A stretch of 64,000 nt of DNA from PALSA-612 sp963773055. Lineage in GTDB: Bacteria > Actinomycetota > Thermoleophilia > Gaiellales > Gaiellaceae. Where the stretch lies: NCBI GenBank assembly GCA_963773055.1, contig CAVYZL010000006.1, forward strand, positions 1,674,001 to 1,738,000, written 5' to 3'. Under the pieces are notes generated by a model. The model made no database searches. It saw nothing but the letters and a program-made list of their open reading frames with translations, and had not been told where the DNA came from. Below are positions 12,564 to 22,641 of this stretch, piece by piece (the first letter of the stretch is position 1; each line of letters begins with the position of its first letter). A program made the translations under genes and the position numbers.

Positions 12564-13650
12564 CCGACGACCGACGACGGAGACTCCGGCTCACCGTCTA
12601 CACGGACGCGTACGAGCTCGGCGGAGCCGAGCAGTCGCTCCGGAATCTTCTGGCCAACCTCGGGGGCCATACCGACGTCTCCGTGCTCGGCGTCAACGCC
12701 GATGTGGCGCACTGGATCGCAGCGGCGCGGCCCGAAACGGTAGTGAAGGTCGTGCGCCCGGTCCTCGGGAAACTCGATCTCGGACCAATCGTCGACCACG
12801 TCCGCGCCATCCGCGAGCTGCGGCCTGACGTCTTCCACGCCAATCTACGGACGACGTTCGCCTGTCGCTACGGCATCCTCGCCGCGCTGCTCGCTCCCGG
12901 CGTCCGCGTCATCGCTGTGGAGCAACTGGCAACGCCCGACGCGAGCAGGTTCAACGACTCCACAAGCGGCTCGCCTCGCGGCGCCTCGCCGCCCATGTGG
13001 CCGTCGGCGAGCGGGCAGCGCGTATCACCGAGGAGATCGTCGGGCTGCCTGTGGGTAGCGTGAGGACGATCCACAACGGCGTTCCGGTCGAGCCGGTCGC
13101 TCGACGTAGCCGCGAGCTCCCCGGTCCGGTCGTCGGCGCGATCGGTCGGATCGCCCCCCAAAAGGGCTTCGACGTCTTCGTCCGTGCCCTCGCGTCGCTC
13201 GACGGCGTGACCGGCGTCATCGTCGGCGACGGGGCCGAGCGGGAGTCGGTCGAGACGCTCGCCGCAAGGCTCGGCGCCGCGGAGCGCGTGCTGATCGAGG
13301 GCTGGCACGACGACGCCCGTTCGTATCTGTCCACGTTCGACGTCTACTGCCTGCCTTCGCGATTCGAAGGTTTCCCACTGGCGGTCGTCGAGGCGATGCT
13401 CGCCGGCCTGCCGATCGTCGCCGCGGACGTCGGCAGCGTCTCGGAGGCGATCCGCGATGGTGAGACCGGGCTGCTGGTCCCGCCCGAGGACCCGGTCGCC
13501 CTGGCCAGCGCGATTCGTCGGTTGCTCGACGACCGCCGCCTAGCCGCGCGGCTCGGCGAGCGCGCTCGTGCGGTAGCGACCGAGCAGTTCACCGCGGAGC
13601 GCATGGCACGCGCATACGATGACCTCTACGAAGAGATTCTCCGTCGTTAG
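12560..13650 (+). CDS. Glycosyltransferase family 4, apparent frameshift
   Basis: This is a GT-B-fold sugar transferase. The N-terminal domain (RLTVYTDAYELGGAEQSL, then PDVFHANLRTTFACRYG) is in one frame up to about 12945. The remainder (VAVGERAARITEEI, VRTIHNGVPV, GAIGRIAPQKGFDVFV, SRFEGFPLAVVEAMLAG with the EX7E-type donor site) is in the next frame. One missing base near 12945 reconciles them via QVQRLHKRLASRRLAAHV. The C-terminal donor domain is typical of enzymes using UDP- or GDP-sugars. ATG 12560 overlaps the stop of the kinase by ATGA. The stop overlaps the convergent gene at 13647. Confidence 0.82.
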
Positions 13651-14780
13651 CCGCGCTCGGCCAGGAGGCGGTACAGCTCGACGAGGGGCGCCGTCGCCGG
13701 CAGCGGCGAGTACCGCGTCTCGAATGCCGCCCTCCCGGCTACTCCGCGTTCGCGACGCTCGTTTCCGTCGTTCAGTATCGACGCTGCCGCCGAGGCGAGC
13801 TCTCGTGTCTCCGTAGCGACGACGATGCCGTCGCCGCCGCCGACGCCTTCGGCGCCGAACGGCGTGGTCACGATGGGAACGCCGCAGGCCAGCGATTCGA
13901 GCGTCTTCACCTTGATCCCGCTTCCCCTCGCCAGGGGGTACAGGAGAACCGAGAGGCCCCGGAGAAAGTCGACCGCCGAGGGCACCTCGCCGATCACCTC
14001 GACACCGGCTCCGGCGAGCCCGAGCGTCTTCGTGTCGCGTCCCGCGACGACGAGGCGTGCCGCAGGGGCGAGCTTGCGGACCTCCGGCCACAGGTCGAGT
14101 ACGAGCCGCCGCATGGCGGCCGCGGTGATCGGCCAGCCAGCCGTGCCGATGATCCCGGCTGTGGGCGGGCCGTCAAGCGCGGCAGGCGGATAGTCGGCTG
14201 GGTCGAGGCAGAGCGGCACGAGCTCCACCTTTGCGTCGGGCCGCCTGCGGCGGATCTCGCCCGCGACGCGCGGTGAGGCCGGGATGAAGCAGTCGTGGCG
14301 ATGGATCGCAACGCGTTCCGCGAGCTCGAACTCCAGCATGTGGCGGAAGCGCCGTTTCCACGGAGCGCCCAGATCCCGGTCCCAGCGAATGAAGTACTGC
14401 AACCGCAGCAGCGAAGGCACGCCGATGCCGTCGTTGAGCCAGGCCGTCTCGACCTCTTCCAGGTGGAGCACGTCCGCGGAGCGCGCGGCCTCCCGCACCC
14501 GATCCGCGAACGCGCTTCGTGCCAGCTCAGCGGTTGGGCGACGCAGGCGACGCGCGCGCGTCATCCAGCCGGCGGGCTCGTCGGGAACGTCGACCAGCTC
14601 GACGTCGATGTCGGCCGGAGGCTCGCCGGCGATCGCGAACGACTGCCGCGCGGCGAGCGCGCTCACTTCGACGCCGTGGCCCTTCAGCCCGCGGAGCATC
14701 GCGATCACGCATCGTCCAGAGGCGCGACCCTCGTTCAGCGGAGGTTCGTGGACGACGACGAGCGAGCGCAACGGGCTCAC
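13647..14780 (-). CDS. Glycosyltransferase family 4 (GT-B fold)
   Basis: The 377 residues are uninterrupted. The N-terminal domain has a weak glycine loop (VVHEPPLNEGRASGRC) and DVLHLEEVETAWLND. The C-terminal domain has RLVVAGRDTKTLGL, VLLYPLARGSGIKVKTLESLACGVPIVTT and GAEG, which form the donor-sugar site; GSGIKVK...E replaces the more usual GFP...E. This variant is common in GT4 enzymes annotated as hexosyltransferases of capsule loci. GTG 14780 overlaps the stop of the upstream GT4 by GTGA, so the two are co-translated. Specific sugar unknown. Confidence 0.84.
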   Translation of the reverse strand: MSPLRSLVVVHEPPLNEGRASGRCVIAMLRGLKGHGVEVSALAARQSFAIAGEPPADIDVELVDVPDEPAGWMTRARRLRRPTAELARSAFADRVREAARSADVLHLEEVETAWLNDGIGVPSLLRLQYFIRWDRDLGAPWKRRFRHMLEFELAERVAIHRHDCFIPASPRVAGEIRRRRPDAKVELVPLCLDPADYPPAALDGPPTAGIIGTAGWPITAAAMRRLVLDLWPEVRKLAPAARLVVAGRDTKTLGLAGAGVEVIGEVPSAVDFLRGLSVLLYPLARGSGIKVKTLESLACGVPIVTTPFGAEGVGGGDGIVVATETRELASAAASILNDGNERRERGVAGRAAFETRYSPLPATAPLVELYRLLAERG

Positions 14781-15844
14781 CGCTCGAGGACCCGGCGGTA
14801 CGCGTCCAACACTGCATCCGCGGTCCTGCCCCACGAGAACTGTGCCGCACGTTGCCTCCCGGCCTCGGCGAGCGTGGCGCGCCGCTTCGGATCGTCGAGA
14901 AGCTGCTGCATCTCTCCTGCCAGGCGGTCGACGTCGTCGAGAGGGACCAGCACGGCGGCATCGTCGACGAGCTCCCGGACGGACGGGATGTCCACGGCGA
15001 CGAGCGGCGTACCCGCAGACATCGCCTCGAGGCACGTCAGCCCAAAACCCTCGGCGCGGCTGGTGTGGCACACGAGCGTCGCCCCTGCGTAGAGCGACCC
15101 GAGCGTCGCGTCGTCGACAGCGCCGATCAACCGGATGCGTCCGAGTAGATCTCTGGCGCCGATCGCCGCCCGCACGTCTCCGGAGCCCCACCAGTCCGGC
15201 CCCGCCACGAGCACTCTGGGACAACTCTCTCCGAGCACAGCGACTGCCGCCGCCAGCACGTCGAGACCCTTACGGGGTGTGACCTGCCCAACGGCAAGGA
15301 CGTACGGTTCGCCGGGTACCTGCTTCGCACCCTGGGCGACGAGGTTCGAGGGACCCGGCGGCGCGACGACGATCCGGTCGCGAGCTACGCCTGCCACGCT
15401 CGAAATCTCCTGTGCCGTAGCTTGGCAGGTCGTCACAACCAGGGCGGCCCGGCGCGCGCCGGACAGCTCGGAGCGGAAGCGTGTGACCGTCTCCGGCGGA
15501 TAGAGCTCGGGATGCGTCACGGGTAGCACGTCGTGAAGCGTGACGACCTGAGGGGCTCTGGAGGGTGCAGGGGTCAGCGCGAGCGAGTGTGCGACGTCGA
15601 CGGCCCCGACCAGAGACTCGACACCCGGCCACTGCAGATGACGCCACAGCGGACGCAGGACGCGGAGCGGCACCGGCACACGGCGCACCGGCAGTGCGAG
15701 CGCCGTCCCCGATCCACGGCCGAGCGCAAAAGCACAGACAACGACGTCATCCCGCCCGGCCAGTTCGCTCCAGAGTTGAATCGTGTAGCGGGCCAACCCC
15801 CCATGGGTCGTGACGGCGGGCGTCACATCGAGTCCCACGCGCAC
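14777..15844 (-). CDS. Glycosyltransferase family 4 (mannosyltransferase-like)
   Basis: The 355 residues are intact. The N-terminal GVDVTPAVTTHGGLARYT loop is followed by VTLHDVLPVTHPELYP, as in WbaZ/MtfB-like mannosyltransferases. The donor domain has YVLAVGQVTPRKGLDVL, LYAGATLVCHTSRAEGFGLTCLEAMSAG (E-x7-E) and TPLVAVDIPSVREL. It probably adds a hexose to a lipid-linked intermediate in the cytoplasm. GTG 15844 has the box TAGCCT 7 bases upstream, the window's leaderless pattern, so this is the first gene of a two-gene operon. Sugar identity is inferred only from overall resemblance. Confidence 0.85.
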   Translation of the reverse strand: MRVGLDVTPAVTTHGGLARYTIQLWSELAGRDDVVVCAFALGRGSGTALALPVRRVPVPLRVLRPLWRHLQWPGVESLVGAVDVAHSLALTPAPSRAPQVVTLHDVLPVTHPELYPPETVTRFRSELSGARRAALVVTTCQATAQEISSVAGVARDRIVVAPPGPSNLVAQGAKQVPGEPYVLAVGQVTPRKGLDVLAAAVAVLGESCPRVLVAGPDWWGSGDVRAAIGARDLLGRIRLIGAVDDATLGSLYAGATLVCHTSRAEGFGLTCLEAMSAGTPLVAVDIPSVRELVDDAAVLVPLDDVDRLAGEMQQLLDDPKRRATLAEAGRQRAAQFSWGRTADAVLDAYRRVLER

Positions 15845-15851
15845 AGGTGCC

Positions 15852-15857
15852 AGGCTA
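15852..15857 (-). promoter_or_regulatory. -10 box of the GT4 pair (leaderless type)
   Basis: TAGCCT on the minus strand lies 7 bases before the GTG at 15844. No ribosome binding site is present. Confidence 0.45.
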
Positions 15858-15888
15858 GCCGTCGGTCAGGCTATGAAGGGACCATCGG

Positions 15889-17568
15889 CTACCACAGGTC
15901 CGAGCTCTTGCCCTTGGCCTGAATCGCAACGGTGGGATCGGACAGGGCGCTTGCCGATCCTCCCCGGTTCGTTGCCGTCACCTGGACTCTGAGTCGGAAG
16001 CCGGCGTCGGAGCTCGTCACCTTGAAGTCGGAAGACGTTGCTCCTGCTATCGGGGCGCACGAGGATCCTGCGCCGTCGCAGCGCTGCCACGCGTATGCGT
16101 AGGACGTAGGACTGCCCGTCCAGCCGCCCGTGCTGGCAGCGACCGTGCGACCCACCTTCGGCGTACCAGCGATGATCGGTCGCGAGGTGTTCGTCGGCGG
16201 GCTGGCCGGCGGTGGAGGAGGCGGGGCCGGAGGAGGCGGGGCCGGAGGAGGCGGGGCCGGAGGAGGCGGGGCCGGAGGAGGCGGGGCCGGAGGCGGCGGG
16301 GCCGGAGGCGGCGAAGGCGCGCCGGAGGGCAACAGAATCGCTGCGTCGGCCGAGCCGAGCGTCGCGGAGGTGACGAGCTCACCGGACAGCGTCGAGAACG
16401 TGCCGCCCAGGCTCACCGTCTGCTGGGAGGTGGACGGGTTGACGACGATGACACCGCCGCTGAAGTCGCGTCGCCAGGCGAGCCCGACTTTGTACTTCGC
16501 TCCAAGCGGGGAGCCGAGGTCCTCCGTCCAGATCGAGTTGTACGGATCCTGTTGCTCGGGCGTCGTCGGCTCGAAGGAGAGCGCACTCGGGCCGCCGTTC
16601 CAGTCGGCGAGGAAGCTCGCCCGCGCATACCGCATCGAGCGGAGGTCGGTCGATGGCGCGTACGTCAGACCGACGAAGATCTTTCCGGCTGCCTGGGTTC
16701 TCCTGAGGAAGTCCTGCCTGTACGTCCAGTCGTTGTGGTAGCCACCGTCGTCCGTAAACCACTGGCCGGAGTCCATTCCCCACTTGGTGAAGTACTCCTG
16801 GACGGCGCCGGAACTGTTGGACACGAACGCGTCCCACGCGGCGATCCCGCTCGGCTCCCACCAGTTGGCGATGAAGATGTTCGGCATCACGAGCAGGCCC
16901 TTGCCCGATAGGCCGGGCCCGACCTTGGCCATGAAGCTCGACATTGCCGCCGTGAAATCGGCGGCCTGCGGGTACTTGGCAATCGTCCTGCCGCAGAGAT
17001 GGCCGGTTTGGCTCTGGTTGACGTCGTCGAGCATGACGCCGTCGAAGCCTCGCGCCTTCGCTTCGGCTGCGACGTTGTCGAGCCAGGCCTGCTGGTACGA
17101 GGCATTCCCGACGTCCATCAGCCAGAGGCTTGACCACGCGCAGGACTGAATCCGCTTTCCGGCCGCATCTGTCAGGAACCACTCAGGATGGTTCTTGTCC
17201 GAGTAGCAATAGCCGACGCCCGTCGGGAGCAAGGCATCGTCGACGCCGTTATTGCACGAGTAGGAGGCGGTCAAAGACGCATCCTTGTACTCGAGGGCCT
17301 TCAGGCTCGGGTTGCGCGACTTCAGCGGCGCGATGCGGTCAGCTTCCCAGGAATGGAGGATCACGTAGCTGTACCGCGAGCCGTCGTCGAGCCCGTAATC
17401 GGAGCAGCCCGTGCAGATGCGCCACGCACTCGTCGTCGGCCCGAACGGGCTTGCGCTCTGAGCGGCCGGTGAGGAGCTCGCCAGCGCAATCACACCGATG
17501 CATGAGAGCACTGCGAGGCCGAGGCGCCGCCTGGCCCTGCCGCTGCGGGTCGCACGAGTTGGGGGCAT
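15889..17568 (-). CDS. Secreted GHL15-like glycoside hydrolase with proline-repeat linker and Ig-like tail
   Basis: This 559-residue exported protein has a basic start, a hydrophobic stretch (LGLAVLSCIGVIALASSS) and a likely cleavage after AQSA. The catalytic region resembles the hypothetical glycosyl hydrolase family 15 (TIM barrel). RGFDGVMLDDVNQSQ has the Asp pair expected at a beta-strand end, and GLTYAPSTDLRSMRYARAS and FEPTTPEQQ follow. A linker of about six APPPP units joins it to an 85-residue Ig-like domain (GTPKVGRTVAAST...AYAWQRCDG). It probably cuts or trims the polysaccharide made by this locus at the cell surface. GHL15 assignment is from memory of the family; the catalytic acids are not proven. 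Confidence 0.72.
   Translation of the reverse strand: MPPTRATRSGRARRRLGLAVLSCIGVIALASSSPAAQSASPFGPTTSAWRICTGCSDYGLDDGSRYSYVILHSWEADRIAPLKSRNPSLKALEYKDASLTASYSCNNGVDDALLPTGVGYCYSDKNHPEWFLTDAAGKRIQSCAWSSLWLMDVGNASYQQAWLDNVAAEAKARGFDGVMLDDVNQSQTGHLCGRTIAKYPQAADFTAAMSSFMAKVGPGLSGKGLLVMPNIFIANWWEPSGIAAWDAFVSNSSGAVQEYFTKWGMDSGQWFTDDGGYHNDWTYRQDFLRRTQAAGKIFVGLTYAPSTDLRSMRYARASFLADWNGGPSALSFEPTTPEQQDPYNSIWTEDLGSPLGAKYKVGLAWRRDFSGGVIVVNPSTSQQTVSLGGTFSTLSGELVTSATLGSADAAILLPSGAPSPPPAPPPPAPPPPAPPPPAPPPPAPPPPAPPPPPPASPPTNTSRPIIAGTPKVGRTVAASTGGWTGSPTSYAYAWQRCDGAGSSCAPIAGATSSDFKVTSSDAGFRLRVQVTATNRGGSASALSDPTVAIQAKGKSSDLW
16211..16314 (-). repeat. 15-bp tandem repeat encoding APPPP units
   Basis: Five identical copies of a 15-base unit (ggaggaggcggggcc on the plus strand) are followed by two slightly changed copies. 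The repeat is in frame with the glycoside hydrolase and encodes its Ala-Pro-Pro-Pro-Pro linker. Such units change copy number easily by slippage, without breaking the frame. Confidence 0.92.
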
Positions 17569-17618
17569 GCCCCCATGCGATCGGCCCCTCTCTCATACGG
17601 AGCGATCCCTCGTGGGAG

Positions 17619-18760
17619 TCACGCGATGTAGGTAGCTCTCCCGAGGCCTGCCCCGGCGCCGATTTCCTCATAAACGGCCACCGTCGCGGCAACCATGCTC
17701 TCGCGCGGAAGCGCTCTTTCGCCCGCTGCCGTCCAGCGCGACCAAGCGCTTCCGCTCGCGCCGGATCAGAGAGCAGCTCGTCGAGCCCGCGCGCGAGGCC
17801 TTCGGGCCGGCCTGGCTCCACGAGGATTCCCGTCTCGCCGTGGCCGACAAGCTCGGGAACGCCGCCTACCGCGGTCGCCACCACTGGCACGCCCGCGGCC
17901 ATTGCCTCGAGCACAGACAGCGGGCATCCCTCGTAGTCGCTTGTAAGCAGGAAGCACGCGGCCCGCGACAGGAACTCGGGCGCATCGTCGCGGAGACCGA
18001 GCAGCCGCACGGCGCCCTGGACGTCCGCAGCACCGAGCCGCGCCTGGACGTGCCCGAGGAGCGGACCGTCGCCGACGAGGTCGAGCCGAGCATCGGGCCG
18101 CGTTCTCTTGAGCATGCGCAAAGCCTCGATCGCGAGGCCGGGCTGCTTCTGGGGGACAAGCCTGCCGACCCACAGGATCGTCTCCGGTTCGGGCCGCGGA
18201 GCCGCGGCGAAGCGGCCGACGTCGATCCCGTTCGGGATGACGCGATACTGCGAGCTGCGACCGACAGCTGCGCCGAGGCCCGCCGAGCGCTCGTCCTCGG
18301 AGACGGTGATGATCGTTCGGCACCAGTGAGCGGCGACACCCTCGAGGGCGAGATAGAGGCGCTGCTCGGCGCCCGTCGCGGCCCAGAACGACCAGCCGTG
18401 TGGCGTGAACACCGTCCGCCGGCTGCGGCCGACAACGGCCGCTGCCAGCCTGGTGAGGAAGCCTGCCTTCGCGGAATGCGCGTGCACGACGTCGGCCCTT
18501 TTCGCAAGACTTGCTAAAAGCGGCAAGTCGCCGACGTCACGCGGCACTGGACGGCCGTGCGAGCCTGTGAGGGCATGGACCGACACATTCGGGCGCCCGC
18601 CGAGCTCGTGCCACGGCTCCGAATCCCGTAGGCAGGCAAGGTCGATCTCCCACGCGTCGGGCTCGAGGCCCGATGCAAGGTCGATGACGTGGCGCGCCGC
18701 GCCCCCGTCGGGCGGATAGAGCATCAAGAGGGGCCGGCGAGGAGCCGATGAACTAGACAT
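17619..18760 (-). CDS. Glycosyltransferase family 4, frameshift near the C-terminus
   Basis: The N-terminal domain has PPDGGAARHVIDLASGL and VVHAHSAKAGFLTRLAAAV, then FTPHGWSFW. The donor domain has YRVIPNGIDVGRF, ILWVGRLVPQKQPGLAIEA, FLLTSDYEGCPLSVLEAMAAG and GGVPELVGHGETG. The frame stays open for another 90 non-homologous codons after ERFRA. A one-base restoration near 17697 instead gives SMVAATVAVYEEIG and a stop at 17619, the normal length for this family. I therefore place the end at 17619. It belongs to the EpsD/EpsF-like GT4 group. ATG 18760 faces the divergent Wzz/kinase gene. Confidence 0.8.
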
Positions 18761-18820
18761 CCCTGGCTATCCTTCGCTGCAGTTGAAAGCGCCCCTCCCG
18801 GCGACCGCCTCCCATCCGTC

Positions 18821-20196
18821 ATGAACGCCAACGACATCCTCACGGTCCTCTGGCATCGCAAGTGGATCATGCTCGTTTCGCTCGGCGTGGCGGTGGGGCT
18901 CGCATTCGGCGCGCTCAGGCTGATCGCGCCGGAGTACCGGTCGTCGGCGACGATGGCAGTCAGCCCGCGAGAGCTCGGCAACGAGCTCCTCTTCTTCCAG
19001 ACGGTCGACCCCGTCGTGTCCATCTACGCAACCGCCGCCGAGACCAAGGCGAGCCGGACGGCTGCACAACAGCTCGTCGACGGCCCCCTCGCCAGCATGT
19101 CCGTTCGCACCTATCCGGGAACGCCGATCTTCAAGATCGACGCGCAGGGCACCGACCGAGGCCTGACGCAGCAGTCGGCGAAGGCGGTCGCTGATGTCCT
19201 CATCTCCCGTGTGCGGTCGGGAGAGATCGAGATGCAGGGGCTGCGCCTGAGGATGATCGACCGGCCTAGCCTGCCTGCGGGCTCCGTCTATCCAAACCAA
19301 AAGCTCACCTTTGCGATCGCAGTGTTGCTGGGGCTCGGCTTCGGGATTGTCGTCGCCTTCCTCTGGGAGAATGTCGGGCGACGCGTTCGGACGCGCGCCG
19401 ATCTCGCCGAGGCGACCGGCGTATCCGTCTTCGCAGAGCTTCCGCTCACGCCTCAGGTACGGAAGGCGAGCAACCTCGGCACGTTCCTGCTCGATCCCGA
19501 GCTTCGCCACCTGTCGGAGGGCTTCCGTGACCTGAGAACAAACTTCGTCTTCGCCGAGAAGGGCACACGGTCGATCGTGGTCACGAGCCCAGCGGGCAGG
19601 CACGGAAAGACGACGATCTCCGCCGGGCTCGCCGTGACGATCGCCCGCTCGGGGACGCGGACAGTGCTCGTAGACGCCGACCTCCATCGGGGGCGGCTCG
19701 CAGCGATGCTCGGTGTGGATCCCTTGCCTGGCCTCCGCGAGGTGCTCGAAGGCGACCGGCTCGAGAGCAACGTGCAACCGACACGGCTCGAGAACCTCGA
19801 TCTGCTCACCTCGGGACGCATCGGCAGCGATCCGACCGAGATCCTCGCAAACAGGTTCCACAGCGTCCTCACGGCACTGGAGGAGCAGTACGACGCCGTC
19901 GTCATCGATGCCCCTCCGCTCGCGCCAGTAAACGACGCTCGCGTGATCGCGAGCCTGGCACACACGACGCTCGTCGTCTGTGCGGCCGGACGCGCGTCTA
20001 GCCGATGGTCCACGATGCCGTCGAACGCCTCAAACTCGTCTCCGTCACACCAACCGCGGGCATTCTCAACATGTCCAAGAACCGTCAGCTGCGCGCGTAT
20101 TACGGGCCGGATGGCGAGAGCCGACGGGGTGAGGGTGCTGATCACGTTCCGCCCGAGAGCGCAGAAGCCGAGCGCCCCTGGGCGCGCACGCGGTGA
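18821..20196 (+). CDS. Polysaccharide co-polymerase fused to BY-kinase-type ATPase (Wzz/CpsD-like), frameshift near C-terminus
   Basis: The N-terminus carries a Wzz-type domain flanked by two membrane helices (near residues 16-36 and 165-187; PNQKLTFAIAVLLGLGFG). The cytoplasmic ATPase domain follows with a Walker A variant GRHGKTT, Walker A' VLVDADLHRG and Walker B VVIDAPPL, as in bacterial tyrosine kinases that set polysaccharide chain length. One base is missing near 20002. The corrected C-terminus (MVHDAVERLKLVSVTPTAG...) runs to 20196. No obvious multi-tyrosine tail is seen; only a YY pair is near the end. Together with the polymerase and the phosphatase downstream it forms a Wzy-dependent export and control set. 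Confidence 0.83.
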
Positions 20197-21527
20197 CCGC
20201 GCTTGCGAATCGCCTAAGCAGGGTTTCGCTAGGGGCTGACGCGGTCCCGGCCCTGGCCGTCGGCATCGCGGGCATCGCGGCCGTCCTTCTGGCGTCCGTG
20301 TGGCCGACTCAGGTCCTCGCGGTCGCCGTCACAGTGGCGGCCGTCGTCATCTGCCTCGTCAGGGTCGAGGTAGCCGTCCTCGTCCTCGTCGCGTTCGCCC
20401 CGCTCGCGCTCGCCGTCACCTGGGGAGCTTCGAGCCAGCTGTCGCCGACGAAGCTGGCAGGACTGCTCTGCTTCACGAGCTTTGCCTTCTTCGCAGCGGC
20501 CACCAATCGCCGACTGGTCTTCGATCGCGTGCAGGGCGTCGCGGTCCTGATCCTGGGCTTCGCGCTCGTTTCGACCATCTTCGCCCACGATCAGTCACTC
20601 GCCGTGAAGACGACGACGCGCTACGCGAGCTTCGTCGCGTTGTGCCTCGTCGTCGGCCAGTTCGTCGGGAACCACCGGCTCCAGACGCGACTCGCTTGGG
20701 TGCTGTCCATCGCCTCAGCCGTCACCGGCGCCCTCGCACTTCAGGAGTTCTTCACCGGCCGAGAATTCGCGGCGCGCCTTCCCCTCGGCGATCCGGGCGA
20801 CGTCGGCTTCATCCTGGCGACGACGCTTCCGTTTGCGTTCTGGCTCACGCGAGAGCGTGGAGCGAGGCGAGCCTTCGCGCTCGTACTCGTGGGCGTGATC
20901 CTCGTCGCAGCGCTGCTGACGCTCTCGCGCGGGACCGTGGTCGGCCTCGGAGCCGGGCTCATCTGGATTCTCGTCACGGATCCCCGTCGAAGCCTTCGCA
21001 TCACGCTGGCCGACGGACTCGTCGCCGCCGTCGCGTTTGCCGGTGTCGTCCACTTCGAGGGCAAAACCATCGAGGTCGGACTCCACGGGAAGGAAAAGGT
21101 CGCGCAGCAGAACATCGAGTCGCGCCTCGCCGCCTGGAGCGCCGCCGCCAGGTTCGCCGCCGACAATCCGTTGGTCGGCATCGGCCCCGGCAACTTCAGA
21201 GTCCGCTACCACGAGTACGTCGACCCGCCCCCTGGAATCTCAACGCTGGCGGTCGTGCACAACTCGTTCCTCGACGTGGCAGCCGAGCTCGGCCCGCTCG
21301 CCATGTTGCTGTTCGTCGCCTACGTCGTGCTCGTCTTCCAGCGGCTCACGATCGCCGTGCGGCAGGAACGTGGCCCACCCGCGTTCGCCATCGCCGCACG
21401 CACGTCACTCGTGATCGGGATCGTGGCCAGCCTCACGCTGACCGAGCAGTACTTCGCACCATTCTGGCTCCTCGGCGGCCTCGCTGTGGCGCTGGCCCGG
21501 GATACGCCCGCTTCCCCGGCCTCGTGA
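20193..21527 (+). CDS. O-antigen ligase/polymerase family membrane protein (Wzy/WaaL)
   Basis: The 444-residue integral membrane protein has about eleven hydrophobic segments and one long extracytoplasmic loop. The loop includes NIESRLAAWSAAARFAADNP and LVGIGPGNFRVRYHEY, then VHNSFLDVAAELGPLAML. This H-N-x-F/L...E-x-G signature belongs to the Wzy_C domain of polymerases and ligases. It should polymerise repeat units, or ligate finished chains, outside the membrane. GTG 20193 overlaps the end of the Wzz/kinase gene by GTGA, and the stop overlaps the next GT4 by GTGA. Whether it is polymerase or ligase cannot be told from sequence. Confidence 0.85.
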   Translation: MTALANRLSRVSLGADAVPALAVGIAGIAAVLLASVWPTQVLAVAVTVAAVVICLVRVEVAVLVLVAFAPLALAVTWGASSQLSPTKLAGLLCFTSFAFFAAATNRRLVFDRVQGVAVLILGFALVSTIFAHDQSLAVKTTTRYASFVALCLVVGQFVGNHRLQTRLAWVLSIASAVTGALALQEFFTGREFAARLPLGDPGDVGFILATTLPFAFWLTRERGARRAFALVLVGVILVAALLTLSRGTVVGLGAGLIWILVTDPRRSLRITLADGLVAAVAFAGVVHFEGKTIEVGLHGKEKVAQQNIESRLAAWSAAARFAADNPLVGIGPGNFRVRYHEYVDPPPGISTLAVVHNSFLDVAAELGPLAMLLFVAYVVLVFQRLTIAVRQERGPPAFAIAARTSLVIGIVASLTLTEQYFAPFWLLGGLAVALARDTPASPAS

Positions 21528-22629
21528 GGGTGACGTACGTCTCGAGCCTCCCGGAGGGGGGCCCGTTGTCACACGTGCGCGATCTTGCGCCCGCCGTCGC
21601 GGCCCGAGGCGTCGACGTGACAGTGATCTGCGCTGACGAGCACGTTGCCGAGGAGTTCCGAGGCCTGGGCCAAGCGCCGAGGTAGTGCCGCTGCGGCACA
21701 AGTTCGACATCGCTGGCGCGGCCCGCCTGCCCTCGCTCCTCCGGCCTGCCGACGTCGATCCCCGCCACGACCGTCGCGCAGGCCTCTCGCCCAGAACGGC
21801 GGCGCGGATGGTGGGAGCGCGCGTCGTGCACACGGTGCACGGCGTCCCTGACGAGATCTTCGCCATGGTCGGCAGAACCGATGCACCGTGGCCGCCCGAC
21901 GTCTCCGGAGCGCGCACGGCGTGGCTTCGCTTCGGCCTACTGCGAGTGGAAGCCCTCCTCTCGTACCTGGGAGCCGTGGTCGTCCCTTCGCACGCTCTGG
22001 CGCGCTTCCTCGTCGACCACGGCTTCCCGGAACAACGAATGCACGTCATTCCCAACGGAGTCGAAGTGCGCCGTCGAACGCCGGCGCCCCTGCACGAGCC
22101 TCCCTCCGTCGGCACGGCCGCCATCCTCGAGCACAGGAAGGGAATCGACGTGTTGCTCGAGGCATGGGCGTCCCTCGAAGTTCCTGCCGAGCTGCACGTC
22201 TTCGGCGAGGGCTCTCTCCGCCGCGATCTCGAACAACAGGCCCGGCGCCTCGGCGGCTCCGTCCACTTCCATGGCTTCGCCGGGGACCTCCGTAAGCAAC
22301 TTCTCGGACTCGACGTGTTCGTGCTGCCGACGCGAGCCGACAACCTGCCGGTGGCGATCCTGGAGGCAATGGCGGTAGCCCTCCCCGTCGTCGCTACACG
22401 CGTGGGCGGGATCCCCGAGCTCGTCGTCGACGGCGAGACGGGCCTGCTCGTCGAGCCGGACGATCCCGACGGGCTCCGGGCGGCTCTCAGGAGCTTGCTG
22501 AGCGACCCCGCCCTTTGCAGCCGGCTGGGGAGTGCAGGAGCCCACCGCGTCGAAGGACGCTTCGATTCCCGCGCTGTCGCCTCTCGTATGGTGAGCCTCT
22601 ACGAACGAGTCCTCGCCACACCAGGCTAG
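21524..22629 (+). CDS. Glycosyltransferase family 4, apparent frameshift
   Basis: The start VRVTYVSSLPEGGPLSHVRDLAPAVAARG is a normal GT4 N-terminus in one frame. From about 21670 the protein continues in the next frame (EVVPLRHKFDIAGAARL, ARVVHTVHGVPDE, VIPNGVEVRRR, RADNLPVAILEAMAVALPVVAT, GGIPELVVDGETG). A missing base near 21670 joins them. The donor-binding E-x7-E region is intact. It overlaps the polymerase gene by GTGA and is followed 12 bases later by another GT4, so it sits mid-operon. Sugar unknown. Confidence 0.82.
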
Positions 22630-22641
22630 GCCCGACCTGCC

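Noticed and set aside
16211..16314. Short regular repeats as a possible CRISPR array.
   Set aside because: The units are 15 bases, directly adjacent with no spacers, in frame, and encode a proline linker.
17339..17618. C-terminal extension of the GT4 gene to 17339 in the as-read frame.
   Set aside because: The extra 90 residues overlap the start of the secreted hydrolase on the same strand and have no GT4 character. A one-base repair gives a normal end at 17619.
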